Below are positions 52,466-59,223 of a stretch of DNA of 64,000 bases, in pieces (position 1 is the first letter of the stretch; the number at the start of each line of letters is the position of its first letter). This stretch comes from an uncultured Prevotellaceae bacterium (GTDB taxonomy: Bacteria; Bacteroidota; Bacteroidia; Bacteroidales; Bacteroidaceae), in the NCBI GenBank assembly GCA_900316475.1, contig ONDA01000006.1, positions 141,755-205,754 on the forward strand. Direction: 5' to 3'. The notes under the pieces were generated by a model, which was not told the DNA's origin, did not search any database, and saw only the letters and a list, made by a program, of their open reading frames with translations. Both the position numbers and the translations under genes were made by a program.

Positions 52466-54040
52466 ATGCCAGAAAACAATACAACCACCAGCGGCTCCCG
52501 TCGCCAGCGCCGCACACAAGTACCTGTCGACAATACGTTCGGGCACCTGCAGCCCCAAGCCCTTGATGTGGAAAAGGCCGTCCTGGGTGCCCTGATGATT
52601 GACAAGGACGCCTACAGCGTCGTCTGCGAGATTCTCTATCCGGAGAGTTTCTACGAGCCTCGCAACCAGAAGGTCTATGCCGCCATCCGCGACCTGGCCA
52701 TGGCCGAGAAGCCTGTCGACATTGTCACCGTCACCGACCAGCTGTCGAAGTCGGGCACGCTGGAGGACGTCGGCGGACCGGTGTATATCGCCGAATTGTC
52801 GGGGCGCGTGGCTTCGTCGGCAAACGTGGAGTACCACGCCCACATCATCGCCCAGAAGTTCCTGGCACGCCAGCTCATACAGTATGCCAGCGACCTGGAG
52901 ACGAAAGCCTTCGACGAGACCATCGATATCGACGAGCTGATGCAGCATGCCGAGGGTGCCCTTTTCGAATTGTCGCAGAAGAACATGAAGAAGGACTACA
53001 CCCAAATAGACCCGGTGGTGACGCAGGCCGTGAAGGTCATCCAGGAGGCTGCCAGGAACAAGGACGGCATGACGGGTATCCCCTCCGGCTACCACGGGCT
53101 GGACGACAAGACCAGCGGCTGGCAGGAGTCCGACCTGGTGATTATTGCCGGACGCCCGGCCATGGGTAAGACCGCCTTTGCCCTGTCGATGGCCAAGAAC
53201 ATTGCTTGCGACTATCAGGTGCCCATCGCTTTCTTCTCGTTGGAAATGTCGAACCAGCAGCTGGTGAACCGTCTGCTGTCGAACGTCTGCGAGATTGAGG
53301 GCAAGAAAATCCTGAACGGACAGCTGCAGCCCGACGAGTGGGAACGCCTTGACAAACGCATCAATAAACTGCTGGGAGCCCCCCTCTATGTCGACGACAC
53401 GCCGGGCCTGTCGGTCTTCGAACTGCGTACCAAGGCCCGCCGCCTCGTCCGTGAGCACGACGTGAAGATTATCATGATAGACTATCTGCAGCTGATGAAT
53501 GCCAACGGCATGCGCTTCTCCTCGCGCCAGGAAGAGGTGTCGACCATCTCGCGCTCGCTGAAAGGTCTGGCCAAAGAGCTGAACATACCCATCATTGCCC
53601 TGTCGCAGCTGAACCGTGGCGTCGAGAGCCGCGAAGGCCTGGAGGGCAAGCGTCCGCAGCTGAGCGACCTGCGTGAGTCGGGTGCCATCGAGCAGGATGC
53701 CGATATGGTGCTCTTCGTACACCGTCCCGAGTACTACCATATTTATATGGACGACAACGGGCGCGACCTGCACGGCATGGCACAGATTATCATTGCCAAG
53801 CACCGTAAGGGTGCCACCGGCGACGTGCTGCTGAACTTCCGCGGCGAGTTCACCCGGTTTGAGAATCCCGACGACAGCAGCCTCAGCAGGAGCAAGAAGA
53901 GCGATAGCGGCGGCGAGATTATCGGCTCGAAGATTAACGGTGAGCAGGACGGCGGTGCCCAGCCCTTCATTCCCGGACAGTCAGACCCCTTTGCCGGCAC
54001 GCCACTGCCGGAACCCGGCAACGGCCCGCTGCCTTTCTGA
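52466..54040 (+). CDS. dnaB: Replicative DNA helicase DnaB
   Basis: Hexameric helicase that unwinds DNA at the chromosomal fork. The 524 residues hold the DnaB N-terminal domain (PQALDVEKAVLGALMIDKDAY), Walker A GRPAMGKTAFAL, Walker B IIMIDYLQLM, and the late motifs LSQLNRGVESR and LRESGAIEQDAD. No intein is present. The C-terminal tail of about 60 residues is Ser/Gly/Pro-rich, as in other Bacteroidales DnaB. Start at the ATG at 52466; an earlier in-frame start would cross the -7 box. Confidence 0.97.
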   Translation: MPENNTTTSGSRRQRRTQVPVDNTFGHLQPQALDVEKAVLGALMIDKDAYSVVCEILYPESFYEPRNQKVYAAIRDLAMAEKPVDIVTVTDQLSKSGTLEDVGGPVYIAELSGRVASSANVEYHAHIIAQKFLARQLIQYASDLETKAFDETIDIDELMQHAEGALFELSQKNMKKDYTQIDPVVTQAVKVIQEAARNKDGMTGIPSGYHGLDDKTSGWQESDLVIIAGRPAMGKTAFALSMAKNIACDYQVPIAFFSLEMSNQQLVNRLLSNVCEIEGKKILNGQLQPDEWERLDKRINKLLGAPLYVDDTPGLSVFELRTKARRLVREHDVKIIMIDYLQLMNANGMRFSSRQEEVSTISRSLKGLAKELNIPIIALSQLNRGVESREGLEGKRPQLSDLRESGAIEQDADMVLFVHRPEYYHIYMDDNGRDLHGMAQIIIAKHRKGATGDVLLNFRGEFTRFENPDDSSLSRSKKSDSGGEIIGSKINGEQDGGAQPFIPGQSDPFAGTPLPEPGNGPLPF

Positions 54041-54075
54041 CGGGGAGCGTGCCGGCGGTAGCTGCCGCGCGGGGC

Positions 54076-55053
54076 TTACTGGACCTGTGCTTTTATCTGC
54101 ATCAGCTCGTCCCAGTGCTTCATCGCCTCCTCTTCGCCCATCTTAATCATCCTGCGGCTGTTCTTGTTGCCGAAGCTGGAGGCGTCCATATTGGGCAGGA
54201 CGGGCGAGATGCAGATGGTGGAGAGCTTCTTGTTGTCGGCGTATTTCGTGATGTCGGGACGGTTGGCCACCCAGTTGAGCAGTCCGCCGAAGCCCAGCAT
54301 CTCTGCCACGCCACTAATCATACTGAAGTCGTAGTCGGGCGTCCTGGCCGTCGGCTCGTTCTGCGTCAGGTCGACGGCAATGATGATGTCGGCGCCCATC
54401 TTCCTGACAACATCGGCAGGCAGGTTGTTGAGCATGCCGCCGTCGACCAGCTTCATGCCGTCGTGATTGACGGGCTTGAAGATGCCCGGAATGGCGATGG
54501 AAGCGCGGATGGCCTTCGAAAGCTTCCCCTCGGCGAACACCACTTCCGTGGCCGTGCGGAAGTCGGCAGCCACACACCGGAAGGGGATATGTAGCGACTT
54601 GAAGTCGCGGCAGCCCTTGCTCGTGGCCATCGAGTCGATGACCTGTTCGACACGCTCGCCGCGCATGACGCCGAAGCCGCCGATGTCGCCATCGCTGATG
54701 TCGCCCATGACGGGGAATCCGAAGATGTAGGTGACGCCGTCCTTCACCTTATAAGGCTCGTTGCCCAGGTCGCTGCGGCGGTCGGTGATGAGCGACAGCC
54801 ACTCCTGCCGGCAGAACATCGTGTCGAGCTCGGCCGAGGTATAGCCCGCGGCATACAGTCCGCCGACGATGGAGCCCATGCTCGTTCCGGCAATGTAGTC
54901 GATGGGTATGCCGGCTCGCTCGAGCACCTTGATGACACCCACCTCGGCAGCACCCTTGGCACCGCCGCCGCCCAAAACCAGTCCCACCTTGGGACGCCCG
55001 GCAGCGGCCGTCAGCCAGCAGCCAAGCATACAAAATAATATAAATCTTTTCAT
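54076..55053 (-). CDS. Patatin-like phospholipase, RssA/NTE type
   Basis: Exported or membrane-associated serine hydrolase of 325 residues. A short signal-like N-terminus (ILFCMLGCWLTAAAG) leads straight into the patatin motifs: oxyanion GGGGAKGAAEVGV, nucleophile GTSMGS and dyad Asp in DGGMLNN. Lipids are the usual substrate. Patatins of this type in Bacteroidales often carry a C-terminal barrel, but this protein is too short for one. TTG at 55065 is also in frame, but the ATG at 55053 fits the box at 55063-55070 better. Confidence 0.9.
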   Translation of the reverse strand: MKRFILFCMLGCWLTAAAGRPKVGLVLGGGGAKGAAEVGVIKVLERAGIPIDYIAGTSMGSIVGGLYAAGYTSAELDTMFCRQEWLSLITDRRSDLGNEPYKVKDGVTYIFGFPVMGDISDGDIGGFGVMRGERVEQVIDSMATSKGCRDFKSLHIPFRCVAADFRTATEVVFAEGKLSKAIRASIAIPGIFKPVNHDGMKLVDGGMLNNLPADVVRKMGADIIIAVDLTQNEPTARTPDYDFSMISGVAEMLGFGGLLNWVANRPDITKYADNKKLSTICISPVLPNMDASSFGNKNSRRMIKMGEEEAMKHWDELMQIKAQVQ

Positions 55054-55062
55054 ATCAGGGTG

Positions 55063-55070
55063 CAAAAATA
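55063..55070 (-). promoter_or_regulatory. -7 box for the patatin-like gene
   Basis: TATTTTTG on the minus strand, 9 nt before the ATG; leader would be very short. Confidence 0.45.
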
Positions 55071-55082
55071 CGAAAAAAGTCG

Positions 55083-55090
55083 TATCTTTG
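55083..55090 (+). promoter_or_regulatory. -7 box for the sigma factor gene
   Basis: TATCTTTG on the plus strand, 23 nt before the ATG at 55114. Confidence 0.5.
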
Positions 55091-55113
55091 CACCAATAAA
55101 TACATTTTTTAAG

Positions 55114-55821
55114 ATGACGGACAACGGCTTAAACAATTATTTGGACGAAATAGGTCAGGAGAAGCTGCTCACTGACGAACAGGAGCGTGAACTCTCGGAA
55201 CGTATCAAGCAGGGCGACCAGCGTGCCTTGGGGCGGCTGGTGCAGGCCAACCTGCGCTTTGTGGTGAAGCTGGCCACGCTCTACCGCGGGCAGGGCTTGC
55301 AGCTGGACGACCTCATCAGCGAGGGCAACTTAGGACTGATGGCGGCAGCGGCTAAGTTTGACGCTTCACGCGGCACGCGCTTCGTCGTCTTCGCCGCACC
55401 GTATGTACGCCGGCAGATAGAGCGCGCCATTGAAGAGCAGAACGGCATCTACAAGGTGCCCAAGGATGCCGACAAACAGGCCAAGCACCAGGGGAAAGCC
55501 CTGTCGGTGGACGCACCCCTGGGCGGGCGCACCAACCTGAGCCTGCTCTCGGTACTGGTGAACCAAGACTCGCCGCAGGCCGACGAGCGCGTCTACAGCG
55601 AGGCGATAGAGCGTGCCGTAGAGCTGGCGCTGATGTCGCTCAGCGAGCGTGAGACGCAGGTCGTCAACCGCTTCTTCGGACTGGACCGCGAGCACGAGAC
55701 GATGGCGGAGATTGCCGAGGACATGAACCTGAAGCGGGAGCGCGTCAGGCAGATACGCAACCGCGCCATACGCCGGCTGAAGAAGAACTACAACAAGGAA
55801 TTAGCCGAACTGCGGAAATGA
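55114..55821 (+). CDS. Sigma-70-family RNA polymerase sigma factor, non-canonical region 2.3/2.4
   Basis: 235 residues with regions 1.2 (LNNYLDEIGQEKLLTDEQE), 2, 3 and 4; region 1.1 is absent. Core-binding NLRFVVKLA and LDDLISEGNLGLM are well kept, as is the region 4 helix-turn-helix AEIAEDMNLKRERVRQIRNR. Where Bacteroides primary sigma has YAVWWIRQ, this protein has FAAPYVRRQ (92-101), so the paired Trp that helps melt the -7 region is missing. It is shorter than the primary sigma, which runs to about 286 residues. I read it as an alternative sigma-70. The following TPR gene overlaps its stop by 4 nt. Confidence 0.88.
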   Translation: MTDNGLNNYLDEIGQEKLLTDEQERELSERIKQGDQRALGRLVQANLRFVVKLATLYRGQGLQLDDLISEGNLGLMAAAAKFDASRGTRFVVFAAPYVRRQIERAIEEQNGIYKVPKDADKQAKHQGKALSVDAPLGGRTNLSLLSVLVNQDSPQADERVYSEAIERAVELALMSLSERETQVVNRFFGLDREHETMAEIAEDMNLKRERVRQIRNRAIRRLKKNYNKELAELRK

Positions 55822-56510
55822 AAAAGCTCATACTACTGCTCACAGCCATTGCTACGACAGCAACCACAGCAACGACAGCAGCGCAGACAGCCCAGCAGTG
55901 GCGCGACTCGCTGACGGTGCTGAACAGGATGATTGACCACCGCCCCCACTCTACCGACCTGAGGCTCAAGAAGGCGGCCGTCAACATACAGTTAGGACAA
56001 TGGGACTATGCCGTCGAGGAGTACGGCAGGGTGCTGGCCATCGACCCCGACAACCCGGCAGCCCTGTACTACCGGGCCTACTGCCTGACGAATCAGCGCC
56101 AATATGCGATGGCACGGAGCGACTATGAGGCGTTTCTCAGAAAGATACCCACCCACATGGAAGCCCGCCTGGGGCTGGCTACGGTCTGCGCACGGATGGG
56201 ACGCGTGACCGACGCCCGCGACCAGTACAACCAGATGGTGGAGATGTTTCCCGACTCCGTGGTGTGCTACGTGGCGCGTGCCGTCTTCGAGACACAGCAG
56301 CAGCAATACGACGTGGCCCTCTACGACTGGGACGAAGCCATCAGCCGGCAGCCGCAGAACGCAGACTATGTGGTGAGCAAGGCCGACCTGCTGCTCAGAC
56401 TCGAAAGACGCGAGGAGGCCCTTGAGGTATTAGAAAAAGCACTCCAGCGAGGTATTCCCCGAGGAGTGCTTAAAGAGTGGATTGATAAGTGCCAGAAGGC
56501 TACTCGATGA
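55818..56510 (+). CDS. TPR-repeat exported protein
   Basis: 230 residues. Signal peptide (LILLLTAIATTATTATTAAQ) followed by tandem tetratricopeptide repeats across about 45-220 (QLGQWDYAVEEYGRVLAIDPDNPAALYYRAYC and similar units). Such repeats are protein-binding scaffolds; partner unknown. Translation is coupled to the sigma factor gene (ATGA overlap), which hints at a role in sigma-linked envelope signalling. The 3' end overlaps the biotin-carrier gene by 11 nt on the other strand. Confidence 0.87.
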   Translation: MKKLILLLTAIATTATTATTAAQTAQQWRDSLTVLNRMIDHRPHSTDLRLKKAAVNIQLGQWDYAVEEYGRVLAIDPDNPAALYYRAYCLTNQRQYAMARSDYEAFLRKIPTHMEARLGLATVCARMGRVTDARDQYNQMVEMFPDSVVCYVARAVFETQQQQYDVALYDWDEAISRQPQNADYVVSKADLLLRLERREEALEVLEKALQRGIPRGVLKEWIDKCQKATR

Positions 56511-56931
56511 CAATCAGTGCCTCGTCTTCCATCACGCTCTGACCAACCTGCACGCAGATGGCCGTGACTTTTCCCGACTTTTCGGCCTGCAGGTTGTTGG
56601 CCATCTTCATGGCCTCCAGAACAACCACGTTCTGGCCGACCTCTACTTCCTGACCAACCTCTACCAGAATGTCGGTGATGACGCCAGGCAGCGGAGCCTT
56701 CAGCGCATTAGCCTTGCCCTCAGCAGCGGCAGGCTTGCCCTCAGCAGCGGCGGGAGCAGCAGCGGCAGCCGCAGGACGCACTACGGGCTTCTTCTTCTCG
56801 GGCTCGAGTTCTTTCTCCATTTCTACCTTGAACTCCTCGCCGTTGACCGTCAGCGTAGCCACGTTGTCGGTGATGTCACCAATGGCAACTTCGTATTTAT
56901 TACCGTTAATGGTATATTTATACTGTTTCAT
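56500..56931 (-). CDS. Biotin carboxyl carrier protein of methylmalonyl-CoA decarboxylase/acyl-CoA carboxylase
   Basis: 143 residues. An N-terminal beta segment (YKYTINGNKYEVAIGDI), an Ala/Pro linker (52-78) and a biotinyl domain with EAMKM (biotin-Lys109). It carries CO2 between the carboxyltransferase and a partner. It is the last gene of the mce-mmdA operon. In other Bacteroidales a membrane decarboxylase beta subunit commonly follows, but here the next gene is convergent and unrelated. Confidence 0.93.
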   Translation of the reverse strand: MKQYKYTINGNKYEVAIGDITDNVATLTVNGEEFKVEMEKELEPEKKKPVVRPAAAAAAPAAAEGKPAAAEGKANALKAPLPGVITDILVEVGQEVEVGQNVVVLEAMKMANNLQAEKSGKVTAICVQVGQSVMEDEALIVIE

Positions 56932-56945
56932 TCTCTACTCATGAT

Positions 56946-57098
56946 TTAGGGGTGGGCTGTCATTGTCTGGGCATAGCCGTTCCACTGTGTGGGATGCTCG
57001 GCAATTGTGATGATGCCGGGCTCCACATCGTGGACGTTATTGCCAAGATGCTCGTGCAGGGCCAGAGCTATGGCAGCATAAACTTCGTTTTTGTTCAT
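56946..57098 (-). CDS. 50-residue conserved small protein of the decarboxylase operon
   Basis: ATG at 57096-57098 to TAA at 56946-56948: 50 residues, too short for most gene finders. It begins MNKNEVYAAIALALHEHLG and contains NNVHDVEPGIITI and a Trp-Asn-Gly (TQWNGYAQ). Similar short proteins lie between mmdA and the biotin-carrier gene in Bacteroidales, which is why I accept it. It probably is a subunit or stabilising factor of the complex; a role like that of the small subunits of Na+-pumping decarboxylases is a guess, since it lacks their transmembrane helix. Confidence 0.75.
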   Translation of the reverse strand: MNKNEVYAAIALALHEHLGNNVHDVEPGIITIAEHPTQWNGYAQTMTAHP

Positions 57099-57121
57099 TG
57101 TCAATGTTCAATTGTCAATTA
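57099..57121. repeat. Short AT-rich repeat words between mmdA and the small protein gene
   Basis: GTCAATGTTCAATTGTCAATT contains two CAATTGTCAA-like words also seen at 12410-12447. Confidence 0.45.
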
Positions 57122-57123
57122 CA

Positions 57124-58689
57124 TTACATAGGGATGTTACCGTGCTTCTTGGCGGGCAGGGCGTCGCGTTTGGTGGCGAGCTGGGCCAGTCCGCGGCAGA
57201 TGCGGAAGCGCGTGTTGCGCGGCTCAATGACATCGTCGATGTAGCCATACTTGGCAGCCTGGTAAGGATTGGCGAACAGCTCGTTGTACTCGTCCTCCTT
57301 CTCGGCGATGAATGCCTTGACGTCCTCGCCGGCCTCCTTCTTGGCCTTGGCCTCCTTAGCATAGAGCACAGCAGCAGCACCCGAGGCACCCATCACGGCA
57401 ATCTCAGCCGAGGGCCATGCATAGTTCAGGTCGGTGTGGAGCTGCTTGGAACCCATCACGATGTGCGAACCGCCGTACGACTTACGCAGCGTGACCGTAA
57501 TCTTGGGAACGGTAGCCTCGCCGTAGGCGTAGAGCAGCTGGGCACCGTGCAGGATGACGGCGTTGTACTCCTGACCCGTGCCGGGCAGGAATCCCGGTAC
57601 GTCGACGAGCGACACGATGGGGATGTTGAAGGCGTCGCAGAAACGGACGAAGCGGGCACCCTTACGCGAGGCGTTCACGTCGAGCACACCAGCATAGCAG
57701 GTGGGCTGGTTGGCCACGATACCGACGCTCTGGCCGTTGAAGCGGGCAAAGCCGACGATGATGTTCTTGGCGAACTTTGGCTGCACCTCGAAGAACTCGC
57801 CGTTGTCGGTGATAGCGGCAATGACCTTGTACATGTCGTAAGCCTCGTTGGGGTTCTCGGGGATTATCTCGTTCAGCGTGTCCTCCATGCGGTTGATGGG
57901 GTCGTCGCACTTGCGGCGAGGAGCCAGCTCCATATTGTTGGAGGGGATATACGACAACAGCGTCTTAATCATCTGCAGGCCTTCCTCCTCGGTCTTGGCC
58001 GTGAAGTGGGTCACGCCCGACTTCGTAGAGTGTACCGATGCACCGCCGAGGTGCTCCTGGTCGATGTCCTCGCCCGTGACGGTCTTCACCACCTTCGGAC
58101 CGGTGAGGAACATATAGCTGGTGTTCTCCATCATCAGCGTGAAGTCGGTGAGGGCTGGCGAATAGACGGCACCACCGGCGCAGGGGCCGAAGATACCGGA
58201 AATCTGGGGGATAACACCCGAGGCCAGGATGTTACGCTCGAAAATCTCGGCGTAGCCGGCCAGAGCGTTGATACCCTCCTGAATACGTGCGCCACCCGAG
58301 TCGTTGATACCTATACAGGGAGCACCCATCTTCATGGCCATATCCATGACCTTACAAATCTTCTGGCTCATGGTCTCAGAGAGTGAACCGGCGTGGACGG
58401 TGAAGTCCTGGGCAAAGACGAAGACAAGGCGGCCGTCGATGGTACCGCTGCCGGCAACGACACCGTCGCCGGGGAACTGCTTCTTCTCCATACCGAAGTT
58501 GTGGCAACGGTGCTCCTTGAACATATCGTACTCTTCGAACGAACCTGAGTCGAGCAGCATGTCAATGCGCTCACGGGCGGTGTACTTGCCGCGGTCGTGC
58601 TGTTTCTGAATCGCTTTCTCACCACCACCGAGGCGAGCCTGTTCGCGCTTCTCGATGAGCTGCTTAATCTTTTCTAATTGTTTTGACAT
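57124..58689 (-). CDS. mmdA: Methylmalonyl-CoA decarboxylase alpha subunit / propionyl-CoA carboxyltransferase
   Basis: 521 residues, the size of a biotin-dependent acyl-CoA carboxyltransferase. Two crotonase-like halves are visible: [23 protein letters not shown] with GGARIQEG in the first, and [15 protein letters not shown] with [12 protein letters not shown] in the second, which are the oxyanion-hole and CoA sites. It moves carboxyl groups between methylmalonyl-CoA and biotin. Together with the epimerase upstream it points to succinate-propionate metabolism. Confidence 0.95.
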   Translation of the reverse strand: MSKQLEKIKQLIEKREQARLGGGEKAIQKQHDRGKYTARERIDMLLDSGSFEEYDMFKEHRCHNFGMEKKQFPGDGVVAGSGTIDGRLVFVFAQDFTVHAGSLSETMSQKICKVMDMAMKMGAPCIGINDSGGARIQEGINALAGYAEIFERNILASGVIPQISGIFGPCAGGAVYSPALTDFTLMMENTSYMFLTGPKVVKTVTGEDIDQEHLGGASVHSTKSGVTHFTAKTEEEGLQMIKTLLSYIPSNNMELAPRRKCDDPINRMEDTLNEIIPENPNEAYDMYKVIAAITDNGEFFEVQPKFAKNIIVGFARFNGQSVGIVANQPTCYAGVLDVNASRKGARFVRFCDAFNIPIVSLVDVPGFLPGTGQEYNAVILHGAQLLYAYGEATVPKITVTLRKSYGGSHIVMGSKQLHTDLNYAWPSAEIAVMGASGAAAVLYAKEAKAKKEAGEDVKAFIAEKEDEYNELFANPYQAAKYGYIDDVIEPRNTRFRICRGLAQLATKRDALPAKKHGNIPM

Positions 58690-58690
58690 C

Positions 58691-58730
58691 TTTCTATTTA
58701 CGATTTACAAAATTACGATTTACAATTTAT
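58691..58730. repeat. Direct repeat in the mce-mmdA spacer
   Basis: ATTTACGATTTACAAA is followed by ATTACGATTTACAATTTAT. The 15-mer CGATTTACAATTTAT (58716-58730) also occurs at 30488-30502, upstream of the Crp-family gene. Confidence 0.5.
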
Positions 58731-59140
58731 CACTCCGGGTGTTCACAAAGTTCTGTGAGGATGCCACAGGTAGACTTCGGATGCAGGAAGGCGATGTTCA
58801 GACCCTCGGCGCCCTTGCGGGGCTTCTCGTCGATGATGCGGACACCCTTCTCTGACACTTCTGCCAAAGCGTTGGCCACACCGTCTTCGATGCAGAAGGC
58901 AACGTGGTGTACGCCCTTGTTGCCTTTGTCCAACCACTTCTGAATGGTCGACTCTGGCGACGTGGGTTCCAGCAGTTCAAGTTTCACCTCACCGCATTTC
59001 AAGAAGGCGGTCTTTACTTTCTGGTCTGCAACGACTTCTGTAGCATAACACTCCAGCCCCAGCACGTCCGTGAAGAACGGCAGGCTTTCTTCAATGCTCT
59101 GGACGGCAATGCCCAGATGCTCAATGTGGGAAATCTTCAT
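58730..59140 (-). CDS. mce: Methylmalonyl-CoA epimerase
   Basis: 136 residues of the vicinal-oxygen-chelate (glyoxalase I) fold. It interconverts the (R) and (S) forms of methylmalonyl-CoA. Family features are HIEHLGIAVQSIEESLPFF at the N-terminus (metal-ligand His), KLELLEPTSPESTIQKWL (Glu), GVHHVAFCIED (second His) and a C-terminal LTEL with the last Glu. Upstream in-frame extension crosses the -7 box at 59173-59180, so the ATG at 59140 is used. First gene of the operon. Confidence 0.95.
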   Translation of the reverse strand: MKISHIEHLGIAVQSIEESLPFFTDVLGLECYATEVVADQKVKTAFLKCGEVKLELLEPTSPESTIQKWLDKGNKGVHHVAFCIEDGVANALAEVSEKGVRIIDEKPRKGAEGLNIAFLHPKSTCGILTELCEHPE

Positions 59141-59172
59141 ATCAATAGTAAATGTTAAAACTATTTTGGGTG

Positions 59173-59180
59173 CAAAGGTA
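59173..59180 (-). promoter_or_regulatory. -7 box for the mce-mmdA operon
   Basis: TACCTTTG on the minus strand, 32 nt before the mce ATG. Confidence 0.55.
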
Positions 59181-59223
59181 GTAATTCTAATTGAGAAACG
59201 GCAATAGACAATATTAAAGATTA

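Noticed and set aside
52376-53803. A 475-residue minus-strand frame opposite dnaB
   Set aside because: dnaB motifs lie on the plus strand in full; the opposite frame is open only through composition and codon pattern.
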